Below, in pieces: positions 21,248 through 31,628 of a stretch of 64,000 bases of DNA (its first letter is position 1; every line of letters starts with the position of its first letter). This DNA comes from Scheffersomyces stipitis CBS 6054. Lineage: Eukaryota; Ascomycota; Pichiomycetes; Serinales; Debaryomycetaceae. The stretch covers positions 915,381-979,380 of the forward strand of contig NC_009048.1 in the NCBI RefSeq assembly GCF_000209165.1. The letters run 5' to 3'. The notes under the pieces are model-generated. The model was not told where the DNA came from, did no database searches, and saw nothing but the letters and a program-made list of their open reading frames with translations. A program made the position numbers and the translations under genes.

Positions 21248-24200
21248 ATGACCGCCCTTCAGCGAATACGGCACCGCTACTTTACAACTGTTTTCCGCTA
21301 CATCTCGTTCGTGCTCTCGAAGCCGCGGCTCGTGATCATGATCCCTTGCATTGTTGTGTTCGTCATGGCCTACAACGTTCTCTACGACTTCACAATCAAA
21401 CGGTTCAACTCGCAGTTGGCAGCACATTTCGGTAGCGTTTCTGCGCTAAACTTCAATACCAACCCCCGGCCCAACTCGCAGTTGGTATCACAGCTATCAG
21501 AAATCGATTTCTCTGTACCCAAACTGCTTTCCAGCATAGTTCTAGCATGGAACAAAGAGACAATCATCGACACCAACGGTGACGATAATGTGTTTGACGT
21601 TCGTTTCTTTACCGCGATGGATATGCTCGTGTCAAACTTGACGACTTCATTTGATCACGCCACCGTAATATCGCCTCTATCGTCGCTTCCCATTGATATC
21701 ACCAGCCCCACAAGTTTATCCTATGGCCACAGAAGAGCAGTCCATTTCAGCAACTACGTCATTAAGTTCTTCAATTATGACATAAACAACATGCTCACGT
21801 TCTTGTTCTTCAACAAGTTGATGAAATCAAACCACATCATTAAATACTCTCAGAGTGTGCGAGTTTTTGTAATCTACGACCAAGGTAGTGACCTCAAGGA
21901 ATATCTCACGTCTGTGCTTCCCGACATCGGCAAAGTTCTCGCTGTAGATACTATCATCACTACCACCAACACCGCTAGTATCCGTGACTTTGTCCACTAC
22001 TACTTTGTTCAGAACAACTCGTCGTTGCCCATCAGTGTTTTCCTCACAGTGTGCAATTCTGTAGTTTTTACTCTGGTCTTGGTATTAGTTTTGCTTGTGT
22101 ATCTCTCCATTGCTAACGAGCACAAAATCCGCTCCAGCGTCGGACTACTCATAGGATGGCTTGTCAGCGGCTTGATAGCCAGTACAGCTGCCGTCAGTCT
22201 TATCTCCCAAATTCATAACTATCTGTCGTGGAGACTCATCTTTGAGCCACTGACTATGTTCACCAAAGCTGCCTACATGTTCGCTGTGATGTTGCTCAGT
22301 GCTCGCAATCTCTTCACCACCATCAACTTCTTGTCTAACAAGAGCGGCGGTGAATCAGACTTACACAAGCGCTTGTACTATTTCTACACAGGATGGCATG
22401 GTTTGCCCATCTTGTTAAAGAGTCTCTTCTTCAACATAGTCGGGTTGTTTGCATTGCAATGTGTGGGAATATATCTCTTGTACTATTATACAGAGGGGTA
22501 CTTCTTTTCCTACGTATCGCATCGTTTTGCCAGAGTCGGCGAAGCCATTGTTGTAAGCCTTGTCATCGACTTCATCTTGCAGTTGTCGTTTCTCTCAGCC
22601 ATTATTGTAATTGACTTGAAGAGAATGGACTTGACTGACTACATCCAGAATCACCAAAATTTCAACATCAGTGACGGATATATGGACAGTGAAGATGGTG
22701 AATCACGTGGAAGTGTATTCGAAGGCGTTAACATCTTCTCGTCCTTGCTTTTAAACTTGCAGGCACCTTCAGATCTCCGTCCACCAAGAAAATCTTTAAG
22801 GCACAGTTTGGGCCAGTCGTTCTTGAAAGTCAATTCCAGCACCACTTTTCATGGCTTTGGTTGGGGTGTCCTCATAATAGGATTGATACAGTTGCTCGGA
22901 ATATTTATCCACTGGGTGTTGGTGATACCGTACCATTTGCTCAATGACAAAAGTTCTATAATGGGTCTAGGGGAAACAATTATACTTCATAATTCAAACA
23001 CCTTGATCTACTACTTGGAACTCATATCTATATTGTTGTTCATTGTTGCTGTGTCATTCCTAGCATTCAAGTTTTCTCATGACCCTGCAACTACTGCTTC
23101 TACACCTCAGCAATTTACGGAAAAGGACTTTCTTCCTGATGCTAGATATTTCAATGCCATTGAATTGCCCAAGGGGTTCAATATGGGGCATACGTTGGAT
23201 ATTATCAAGATTGAGGCCAATTCGAAGACTTCTTTCGTGGTCACTATTGGCCTTGATCACAAGGTATTAGTTTGGTCACCTTTATCAAATCCAATTTCTA
23301 AACCTATAGACATATCAACTACACTACAATTACCAAATGGGCTGAAAACAGAATTTTGGCCAATTAACCACGTCTCAATTAGTGACGATGGAAGCTACAT
23401 CATTTTGATTAATTACAAATATGGTCTAATGAAATGCTTTGAAAGACAAGAATTGTGCTACAAGTGGGAAGTACAGTTAACTGAGGATTTGCTACAATTG
23501 ATTGCAAATAAGAAGTTTAAAATTTTGGAATCATTCTTTAGAAGAAGAACTGTACCAGGGTTCTTGGCAAGAAAAATGTTAATGAATAAGAAGGCTACAA
23601 AGGGAAGGAGCAGACGAGGCAGCGATGCATCGACGACATCAGTGGCTTCAGCAATTAACGGAAATTTCCCTCCACCAATTTCCATGAAATCTCATGGCGG
23701 CCAACAACGAGAGAGACATGAACCCACAGAAGAACAACTTTCCAAAGAATTATTGAGAGATGAGTTTACTATAGTACTCGAAACTGGAGATTTGATTTCA
23801 TTTTCATGTGGAAGTGGGAAGACCAAGACAACAAATATTCTAGAAGCAGTCTATGGTGATGTTGCAGACGGATTGCTGTTAATATCAGCGTTGAAAGTTA
23901 CAACTCCGAGAGTTAATGATAGAATTGTTTGTCAAATCAGCAACTCCGATTTAATTGTGGCGACTGCGGTTAATAACAATTGGAAATTCAGGAAATTGCC
24001 AATTAAAGAAGGAACCTATAACCAAGAATTAAAGATACAACCATTAAGAGCTCCACCATCGAGAACTCGCCTTAACGATTTCAGTTCTGTTTACCAAGAA
24101 AAAATACAGGCAGTTGACATCAATAGCGAAGACAAGGAAAAGCCCAAGCTGATATCTGATTTCCAAATCAATCGAGCTACCATTGTCAGTGTTGAATTTG

Positions 24201-25189
24201 TTGGAATGATCGTTATAGTTAAAGACCAAGTGGCAGAATTGATTGATATTCAAAGCGGGATTGTTTTAAAGAAATTCAACATTGGAAGTTTCAAGCCGCT
24301 GACATTCCGAGTGTCGCATCTGGAGCCTACTCATTGTAGGTTCTGTGGATGTGCCTCAATTCAATCATTTTCGATCTTGTACGAAGACTATGATTCACCA
24401 ACGTTGATCATTCACACATATAAGATCGATATCAAAAGATCTAAGACCAATATCTGCTTGAGAGTCGAAAGAGATCCCAGAGAAATCAGATGCTTGGGTT
24501 TCAACGCAGTGACAGATCACCAATTTTGGTACAATAACATTGTTGGCTGGGAGTTAACGGATGTTAACATGGTAATCGGATTGAAACGGAAGCATACCGT
24601 AGATGATGACGACAACCATGGCAAGGATTTGGACTCTGAAGAGGACTTTACAGCCAACATCGATACAACGGATTTAAATTCCATTATAGAGTACGGGGGC
24701 TTGGGGTCTCTTCGAAACAGAAATAAAAAGAAAACTAAAGCTGCGCTGAACGTATACAAGTCAGATCGGTTTACGATTGATAAGGCGTGGGAGAGTTTCA
24801 TCATTACTGTGCTCGATGGCCAGATGATCAATTATCAGATTCCATTGAACAACAAGCTCCGCGACACTGATTTGATAATGAACAAGATCAATTGTGTCAA
24901 GAAGTACGGTTACAAGTCCATTATATTCAATGTGGGCAATCTACTGGAAGTTTTCTACCTAGGGAACGACAAGTTGATAGAGAACGACTTGTACTATTCT
25001 GGCACAAATGCCACTATCTGGTCTGTTTTGGAAGAAGATGCCCAAAACAATGGACCTGGAGCTCAACTCAAAGGCGATTCGGCGGCAAAGCCTCCGCAAG
25101 CTGTGAACAGCGAGTTACTCTTCATAAACAAGAGGAGGAAAATGAGAGAGAGAAGCAACATCGGCGGAAATTCTATTATATCCGTGTAA
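21248..25189 (+). CDS. SCP1: SCAP-like sterol-sensing, WD40 membrane protein
   Basis: From the ATG at 21248 the protein has 1313 residues. An upstream in-frame extension has no ATG. After a first membrane segment (IMIPCIVVFVMAYNVLY) comes a luminal loop of about 230 residues, then a sterol-sensing-domain-like block of membrane helices, roughly 255-455. The last helix runs into IDLKRMDLTDY, where M460-Y465 lines up with MELADL in IDIRRMELADL, the COPII-binding motif of animal SCAP at residues 447-452. Two more membrane segments follow, then a cytosolic C-terminal half with weak WD40 repeats, the first being TLDIIKIEAN to HKVLVWSP. SCAP escorts SREBP from ER to Golgi when sterol is low. Scp1 is the fission yeast name. 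The function here is inferred; the SREBP partner is not in the window. Confidence 0.8.
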   Translation: MTALQRIRHRYFTTVFRYISFVLSKPRLVIMIPCIVVFVMAYNVLYDFTIKRFNSQLAAHFGSVSALNFNTNPRPNSQLVSQLSEIDFSVPKLLSSIVLAWNKETIIDTNGDDNVFDVRFFTAMDMLVSNLTTSFDHATVISPLSSLPIDITSPTSLSYGHRRAVHFSNYVIKFFNYDINNMLTFLFFNKLMKSNHIIKYSQSVRVFVIYDQGSDLKEYLTSVLPDIGKVLAVDTIITTTNTASIRDFVHYYFVQNNSSLPISVFLTVCNSVVFTLVLVLVLLVYLSIANEHKIRSSVGLLIGWLVSGLIASTAAVSLISQIHNYLSWRLIFEPLTMFTKAAYMFAVMLLSARNLFTTINFLSNKSGGESDLHKRLYYFYTGWHGLPILLKSLFFNIVGLFALQCVGIYLLYYYTEGYFFSYVSHRFARVGEAIVVSLVIDFILQLSFLSAIIVIDLKRMDLTDYIQNHQNFNISDGYMDSEDGESRGSVFEGVNIFSSLLLNLQAPSDLRPPRKSLRHSLGQSFLKVNSSTTFHGFGWGVLIIGLIQLLGIFIHWVLVIPYHLLNDKSSIMGLGETIILHNSNTLIYYLELISILLFIVAVSFLAFKFSHDPATTASTPQQFTEKDFLPDARYFNAIELPKGFNMGHTLDIIKIEANSKTSFVVTIGLDHKVLVWSPLSNPISKPIDISTTLQLPNGLKTEFWPINHVSISDDGSYIILINYKYGLMKCFERQELCYKWEVQLTEDLLQLIANKKFKILESFFRRRTVPGFLARKMLMNKKATKGRSRRGSDASTTSVASAINGNFPPPISMKSHGGQQRERHEPTEEQLSKELLRDEFTIVLETGDLISFSCGSGKTKTTNILEAVYGDVADGLLLISALKVTTPRVNDRIVCQISNSDLIVATAVNNNWKFRKLPIKEGTYNQELKIQPLRAPPSRTRLNDFSSVYQEKIQAVDINSEDKEKPKLISDFQINRATIVSVEFVGMIVIVKDQVAELIDIQSGIVLKKFNIGSFKPLTFRVSHLEPTHCRFCGCASIQSFSILYEDYDSPTLIIHTYKIDIKRSKTNICLRVERDPREIRCLGFNAVTDHQFWYNNIVGWELTDVNMVIGLKRKHTVDDDDNHGKDLDSEEDFTANIDTTDLNSIIEYGGLGSLRNRNKKKTKAALNVYKSDRFTIDKAWESFIITVLDGQMINYQIPLNNKLRDTDLIMNKINCVKKYGYKSIIFNVGNLLEVFYLGNDKLIENDLYYSGTNATIWSVLEEDAQNNGPGAQLKGDSAAKPPQAVNSELLFINKRRKMRERSNIGGNSIISV

Positions 25190-25922
25190 AAAGTATATGT
25201 AGCACAGATGATTAAGTGAACGACGTTTGATTTCGGTTACGAAGATAGCACTAATCGCAATCGTAGTCCATACTGACAAACCCAATTGGAAAATAAGCTT
25301 AAGCAAGTGACGTAATTACGAAAGAGAAGTACGCGTTATCCGTCACCCGTTAAGCGCCGACACACTGAAAGGCATCGGCCCTAAGTGGCACTCTTGAGTC
25401 ACTCATGCTAGTCTTGCTGAATCATCAGCCTTATTAATTTTAGCATTTTCTTCCTATAATAGGACCACTTTTCATTGTAAGGCGAAGTCCGATCCTAAAT
25501 CAGCCGAGAAAATATTAAATTTAGAATAGTAGTAAATGTATGGAGTTTGCATGTATTTTACTTTTTTTACGGAGAGAATTTCTTGCCCTTTTGCCGCGCG
25601 TTTATAAAGTTCAATTTCTGTTTAATGGGTGGTTTCTTTTTTTTCTGGAGCAGACTTCCAGAAACCAAAGCCCGCGGACTTCCATCCTGTCCCAAATCCC
25701 GCGCATACCAGAACATCCGATGTACACCCGATGATGGAAGGGTTACGCCCATATATATACTGGCGCCAATCCGCTGGAAATTGGATTTCATTGCAATTGT
25801 ATCATCGTCAGTAACCAATATCATATATTGTCTACTACTTCAATTCCCTTTGCATTTTTTAATCACCTAGACTAAACTTGTGATTATTCCAAGCCAATCC
25901 CATTGCATATAAATAAATCAAT
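25190..25922. other. Intergenic, SCAP-like gene to RCF2
   Basis: 733 bp. Overlapping short open frames at 25540-25870 sit in different frames, have no recognisable content and are treated as noise. The part next to RCF2 carries the CCAAT sites and a TATA-rich stretch (atatatatac at 25751) listed separately. Confidence 0.55.
25766..25898. promoter_or_regulatory. Cluster of four CCAAT boxes upstream of RCF2
   Basis: CCAAT occurs at 25766-25770, 25815-25819 and 25894-25898 on the + strand and as ATTGG at 25780-25784, all within 160 bp of the RCF2 start. The Hap2/3/5 complex binds CCAAT to control respiratory genes in yeasts, which fits this gene. Binding is inferred from the motif only. Confidence 0.45.
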
Positions 25923-26576
25923 ATGAAGATCGTTTCTGAAGAAGAAAAACTCGCCCACAGAAAGGTAGTTCTTACCGAGGGTCTCAAAGGTTGTTTAGTC
26001 GGTGTTGGTATGGCCTACGGTATTGTTAGAGCTGTCAAGTACAGATACCCTGTCAGGTTCTCCCAAATGAACACCTCCATTAAAACAGCTATGTGGGCCA
26101 TGCCTACGATTTTAATGGGAGCCTTTTTTGCAGATGATGGTTCGGTCAAGTTTGACGAAGATATCTACCGTTCCGATTATTTGAAGAAGCAAGAGATGGA
26201 AAAGTTAGCCAATTACAACAAATTGTCCTCCACGGACAAGGCACTCCACAATTTGAATGAGAACAAGTACAAGATCATTGTTGGTGCTTGGGCAACCTCA
26301 TTGTATGGATCCTGGACTCTTGTCAATAGAGACCGTTACATGACTAAGGCTCAGAAGATCGTGCAGGCCAGAGTTTACGCTCAGGCTTTCACAGTAGTCT
26401 TGTTATTGGGTACCATCTTGTTGAGTATGCATGAAAATGAAATGTTGAAGAAGCTGCCTCCTCCAGTTCCTGAATGGAAGAAATACTTGCAGGAACAAGA
26501 AGAGCGCGAGAAGCAAGGCTTGGTCACTGCTACTCCTCAGCCCCAACTTCACAAGCAACATCCTCACCAGCCATAG
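25923..26576 (+). CDS. RCF2: Rcf2, HIG1-domain respiratory supercomplex factor
   Basis: The 217-residue protein starts MKIVSEEEKLAHRKVVLTEG and has two N-terminal membrane segments (about 20-36 and 55-68). The HIG1-type region ENKYKIIVGAWATSLYGSWTLVN then MTKAQKIVQARVYAQAFTVVLLLG is nearly identical to S. cerevisiae Rcf2, including the (Q/I)x3(R/H)XRX3Q-like core in QKIVQARVYAQ. The C-terminal tail is charged, then Pro/Gln/His-rich. Rcf2 is an inner mitochondrial membrane protein that binds complexes III and IV. Length is as usual for the family. Confidence 0.93.
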   Translation: MKIVSEEEKLAHRKVVLTEGLKGCLVGVGMAYGIVRAVKYRYPVRFSQMNTSIKTAMWAMPTILMGAFFADDGSVKFDEDIYRSDYLKKQEMEKLANYNKLSSTDKALHNLNENKYKIIVGAWATSLYGSWTLVNRDRYMTKAQKIVQARVYAQAFTVVLLLGTILLSMHENEMLKKLPPPVPEWKKYLQEQEEREKQGLVTATPQPQLHKQHPHQP

Positions 26577-26929
26577 ATATTCACAATTTACCAAAGTAGA
26601 CTACCAAGTTCTACGATTGCATTTACGAGAACAAGACCTAATTCAAATATATTACAACAGGCCACACCAATGTGTCTTTATTTATAGCCAACTATTTAAC
26701 TTGTGTGTACACTTTGCCTAGACTTAATCAATATTAATAGAGCAATATCGAACGAAAATTGGTAATTGTACCTCCTGCGCTCGTTATCAAGACAGGACCT
26801 GGAGATTACAGATTTCATCAGTTCCAACTGTGTGCCACTCCTTGCACGGTTCGGTTTACGATTAGCAATCTGCACTCTCTGAGTCCGTTATTGGAAGTTG
26901 GATATGATTTAAAGCTTGAACTTGTCTAT

Positions 26930-26955
26930 GACTGTGGGGAATTGCGAACTGTGGC
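26930..26955 (+). promoter_or_regulatory. Two Met31/32-like CTGTGG motifs
   Basis: gactgtgggg at 26930-26939 and gaactgtggc at 26946-26955 lie about 150 and 135 bp before the dioxygenase ATG. The second matches the S. cerevisiae Met31/Met32 site AAACTGTGGC in nine of ten positions. Sulfonate dioxygenase genes are sulfur-regulated in that yeast, so a similar control is a reasonable inference. Confidence 0.4.
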
Positions 26956-27025
26956 ATAAAAACGTTCCACACAATTTGCTGCGAAAAATAGTTCTTACCG
27001 CAGGTGGTGGCATTTGGGTGCAACA

Positions 27026-27033
27026 TATAAAGG
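27026..27033 (+). promoter_or_regulatory. TATA box of the dioxygenase gene
   Basis: TATAAAGG lies 60 bp before the ATG at 27086, downstream of the CTGTGG motifs, in normal order for a regulated yeast promoter. Confidence 0.45.
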
Positions 27034-27085
27034 TAGCTATCTGTTCTCATACAGAGGATTATAAGACTAAACTACTTAAACAGTA

Positions 27086-28384
27086 ATGACATTCAAAGTA
27101 AGCGGTGCTGAATTGTTTGACCCTTTAGTGGTCAAGGCCATTAAGAGTGGTGCCTATGGTGCCATTTCTGCTGATAAGATCCTAGAAGAAAGAACCAAGA
27201 TCAAATACCCTGAATACTTGAGCCCTTATAAGGCCGAAGACGCCGGGAAATACAACAACTTCAAGAACGTTGACGGGGCTAAAAACGACAAGGGTCACTT
27301 GGGAGATCCTACTTTCAAGAATTTGTTCAAACCTGGTACTAAGGTCAAGACGGTGGATTTGTCGCCCAACTACGGAACAGAAATAGACGGTATTCAATTG
27401 AGCGAATTAGATGATGCTGGGAAAAATGACTTGGCTCTCTACTTGGAGACGAGAGGGTTGGCTGTTTTCAGAAATCAGGATTTCAGAGACAAGGGTCCAG
27501 CTTTCGCTAAACAGTTCGGAGAATATTTTGGTCCTTTACACATCCATCCAGTTAGTTTTGCGGCTGAGAATTATCCTGAGTTGTTGGTGACCTACAGACC
27601 AGCGGGTGGTGCAGAGAGATACCCTGTACAGTTTGCCAACTCAACGAATACCGCAGGCTGGCACTCGGATATCAGTTTTGAAGAGTATCCATCTTCTTTC
27701 AGTTTTTTCGTTGCTTTGGAAGCCCCAGAAAGCGGGGGTGACACTGTGTTCCTTGATTTGAGAGAAGCATACAAGAGATTGTCACCTCAAATACAGAAAT
27801 TCTTTGAAACTTTGACAATTATTCATACCAACTATTACCAGAACCAGTTTGCCAAGTTGAAGAACTACGAAGCAAGAGTGAAGGGCGATTACTTCACGGA
27901 ACATCCTTTAGTCAGAACCCACCCGGTTACTGGCGAAAAATCTTTGTTCTTCTCCAGAGGTTTTGCTCTTAGAATTAAGGGTCTCAAGCAGCAAGAATCG
28001 GACTCGATTCTTAGTTTCTTGGAAAGTCACGTTTTGAACAACCCTGAAATTCAAGTTAGAGCTAGCCATCAAGGCACAGAATCTAGAACTGTTATTGCCT
28101 GGGACAACAGAATCTCATTGCATACTGCAATTGCAGACTTCTTGCAACATGAGACTCCTGCGCGTCACCACTATAGAATCACTGTTCTAGGTGAAAAGCC
28201 ATTTTTTGATGGTTCAGTTGAGGCGAAGACTATTAATGGTCACTCGAATGGTCACTCCAATGGTCACTCCAATGGTCACTCCAATGGTAATTCGAATGGC
28301 CATTCAAATGGTCACTCGAACGGAAAGTCCAATGGAAAGTCCAATGTAGGAGATGTTAGTCTTGACAAATTGACTATTTCTTAA
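27086..28384 (+). CDS. TauD/Jlp1-type Fe(II)/2-oxoglutarate dioxygenase
   Basis: The 432-residue protein has the TauD fold. The metal ligands are H193 and D195 in GWHSDISF and H346 in WDNRISLHTA. R364 in HHYRIT is the expected 2-oxoglutarate-binding arginine. Other family marks are GTEIDGIQLSELD, GLAVFRNQDF and the ending ITVLGEKPFF. S. cerevisiae Jlp1, the closest named type, oxidises sulfonates such as taurine or isethionate to release sulfite for growth. The substrate of this paralogue is not known; yeasts of this clade often have several copies. The last 40 residues are a low-complexity Asn-Gly-His-Ser tail encoded by 12-bp tandem repeats, which the enzyme fold does not need. The upstream CTGTGG motifs support a sulfur role. 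Confidence 0.88.
   Translation: MTFKVSGAELFDPLVVKAIKSGAYGAISADKILEERTKIKYPEYLSPYKAEDAGKYNNFKNVDGAKNDKGHLGDPTFKNLFKPGTKVKTVDLSPNYGTEIDGIQLSELDDAGKNDLALYLETRGLAVFRNQDFRDKGPAFAKQFGEYFGPLHIHPVSFAAENYPELLVTYRPAGGAERYPVQFANSTNTAGWHSDISFEEYPSSFSFFVALEAPESGGDTVFLDLREAYKRLSPQIQKFFETLTIIHTNYYQNQFAKLKNYEARVKGDYFTEHPLVRTHPVTGEKSLFFSRGFALRIKGLKQQESDSILSFLESHVLNNPEIQVRASHQGTESRTVIAWDNRISLHTAIADFLQHETPARHHYRITVLGEKPFFDGSVEAKTINGHSNGHSNGHSNGHSNGNSNGHSNGHSNGKSNGKSNVGDVSLDKLTIS
28234..28345 (+). repeat. 12-bp coding microsatellite, NGHS units
   Basis: About nine imperfect 12-bp units of the type aatggtcactcc encode Asn-Gly-His-Ser, drifting to Asn-Gly-Asn-Ser and Asn-Gly-Lys-Ser at the 3' side. It lies within the tail of the dioxygenase and is likely length-polymorphic. 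Confidence 0.9.
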
Positions 28385-31300
28385 ATCTATTGTATGTTTG
28401 AATATAAATGAGACTCTGTAAATGTTTAAACAATTCTATAATGTTTCTATATTGCACAAAATTGTACTACTAATCGCCCTAGGGTGCTTTGATCTGAATC
28501 TCAGCTTAGGAAGGTTAACATAGAATAATACAGAGATACCAATCATAGGAAGCGTAATGAAGAATACAAGGAATCAAGCGTGAAACCACACAAAGTTTCC
28601 ATTGCTCTAACAAGTAAAGCTAACTGGGGCTTATAGAGTCAATTCCATTACATATGACTTTGCAGACAAATGGCACACAACACAGCCAAAAATACTATCC
28701 ATAATGAATCCATAAGGCAATTGCACTCAGTTTTCGAAGTATTGCTTATTGTTGCTTTCCAGTTTATCTGTCATTTGATTCAGTTAATTTAATTCGATTC
28801 AAGGTCCTTTCGTAGAGACCTATTTTGAAGAGTCTAAACTCGTCAGATCAGGTTCAAACAATTTTTGGTTGCTTGAAGAAGAGTTAATTGTAATCATCAA
28901 GTTGCAACAGGGATGTACTATAGTGGAAGTCCTCAGTACTTTTCTCTTGATTGGTAAAGAAAAGCTTCATACAGGAAGTGAATAACAGCAACTCTAAACG
29001 TGCCAAACGTGGAGGTAACTTGCGACACACAAAGTCAACCATGTCAGACTATTGCGATCGGATGAATTTTTTGGCATTACCCTACTAACTTATCTCGTTA
29101 GCGAGAACAAATACGATTTTCCTCGTTGGCCATGTTCGGCTATTTTGTTTCACATGCCTCAGATCCTTTGGACTAACTCTTAGGAAATTATCGTCGGCAG
29201 ACGTCGAACTATTTTTTGAACTTCGAGAGTCGATAAGGGATTTGCTTGTGTCATTTTTGTTTTGCACTAAATACTTAATACTTAGTCTGATACATTTAAT
29301 CATGCTAAATTAACCTAATACTATAAGGTCACCAAGAGGGGGAGCTTCAACATGTCTTGTTCAGTCATGTACAGTCTGACGATTGATATATTTGGTAAAT
29401 TGATATACATTCGATTCCATAATTAGTCTCCCCTCCCCTAAAAAAACATGATGCAGCAGTTTGTATGAGCTAAGGGATGTTGGATACGCCTTCTTAACTA
29501 ATGAATCTACATGGTTAACAACGCTCATGTAGATAGAGCATTTGGCTCAAGTGAAGATTTTTAGGGGGTTAATCTTTATGTGATCGACTGTACAACCCGC
29601 AGCATCTCGTATATATTGAGTACAAGATCTAGCGCAAGGTCTACTTCGCCACTCCCACTCGATGGATTTATCCATGTATGTTGCATGCATCTGACTGCGA
29701 ACCTGTATTCCCACATGTGTAGAACTTTTCGCAATACAATAACTAGAAATTGAAATAACTTGTTCTCCATGTCGGACATCGACTCTTTTAGCAAGTCTTC
29801 GAAACGGGTTCGCCAGCTTATTGTCGCTTGTGATTATTGTTCTCGTAAAAATTCATTTTTCGCTTTAGCCAGATTTTCTGATGTGAGATCTGCTTTCCTG
29901 CCTAGATTATAATATTTTATCTAGCTCATGAAACAAGCAGCTCTAATGACTAAAACTCCCTAATTACCTTATTTGGTCAAGATTCGTGTCTGCAAAGTTT
30001 AGTAGAAAGTAGAACATGTACATCAGGGTCATTTCAATATTTACGTAGTGTTTGGGGCCCTTTCTATTCATTATCTAGTTTGTGCGATGGTCAACTTCGA
30101 TATCACAGAAAGCTGTGATCGTCTGAAGAAACAAAAATAGAATAATATGCATATTCTAGGCAAAGAAGACCATATTTTTTGCAAGTTTGTAACATACATT
30201 TAAAAACTGCACCATCACTTGGCCAATACAGGTTATTGCAAAATGTCCGTGCTTCGCGGCTATAATATGCAGCCTGGATTCCCTATTGCATAACAGATAC
30301 TTTGTATGTACCAACCGTATATTAATGTTGCATCAGTATTCTGAAAAGAGCCACAACTTGCATTGCTAGCTGAATCCCTTCCGTCTTTTAGGATAGAAAT
30401 TGGAATAAGGTCATGGTAGAGAATATCATCAGTATTAGCTTTTTAGATACAAGAATATTTCAGAAATTTGTTAACATTCTTTGCTGAGGAGTCTCACGAA
30501 GTACTCTAATACAGGTGCAAACCAGCAAGAGTATACAAACAGGTAAAAAAAGTTTAGTCCCGCAGGAAACAATCCTCATGTGAGACCCGTGAAACACCTA
30601 GAACACTTTTAGGTTCTGGTGGTCGTAACCTCGAAATCAAGAAGCATTTTTGGCCAGCAGGATTGGACTTCCTGCCGATCGTTTTTTATGTTCCAGCAAA
30701 AGAAATGGCAGACATCAAAAATATGTGACTACGACTATATCCGTTGAAAATGTAAGGATACAAAAAATGAATCCGTAACCCTGAAATATAATTTTGATCG
30801 GCGGTATGGCGCTTTTGTGCACAGATCTTGATCTTACGAACACCCAAGGCAGCGGCTCACCTTGGTCTTCAGTCTCCCTAAACCATCAATAAATCATGCA
30901 TACAACATAAAGAGAAAATATAACCTCACATAGCGTGTATATGAGAATATTTTTTGCAGCGATGAAATGCGTACATAATAATTGCAAGACCCTCTTATTG
31001 CCTGGACAAACGACCATTTGGCGAACAATCTGAATTTTCGAAGCCAATCGCTAGCTTTGAAGAAACAAAGGGACGATGCAAAGAAAAGGGTAAGAGATAA
31101 GAGAGAACTTGCTCCTTCATAGGATATTCAGGCTCTTTCGCTGCAATCATTAGCAGAGCTGAGAGGGTTTGCATCAACTGATGAGATATCCAGGTGACAT
31201 ACTAGCTAAGTTATTTCAAGTTGAAAGGGTTGTCAAGTGAATTGGGAAACTTTGGGCGAAGGTTACATTAGCTCATACCAAATGTGTTGCAATACATAGT

Positions 31301-31628
31301 ATACTCGGTGCCATAACCATTACAAAAACCACGAGCAACAGGCTCGGGTGGTCTTACTTTCAATTAGGCTATCTAAAATAATTGAAATTCTGCAAAGCTG
31401 AAAGCAAGAGATACTTCTATCTCAAAATATTTTATAGGACTCATGCAAACGTTCATAGACACTCAAAATATGCTTGAATCATTTCAGCTCCTCTTACAGT
31501 TCCGTGGATTTATTTCATTTAGAACTAATTGGAAATGGGTAATATATATCCAACACTGTTTCTTCCTAATAGCACTAATCAAACCACTTTCAGATGGCTA
31601 AATATAACCATAGCTACCCAAAAACAAC
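28385..31628. other. Gene-free stretch of 3.2 kb at the start of the subtelomeric half
   Basis: A/T-rich, with short unconnected open frames (none above about 75 codons) that I cannot tie to any family. No tRNA or transposon ends recognised. It separates the last housekeeping-type gene from the adhesin pair, and its 3' part must hold the giant adhesin promoter. Confidence 0.55.

Larger units (their letters stand above)
26577..27085. other. Intergenic, RCF2 to dioxygenase gene
   Basis: 509 bp. It holds two CTGTGG motifs and a TATA box in front of the dioxygenase, listed separately. Confidence 0.5.
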
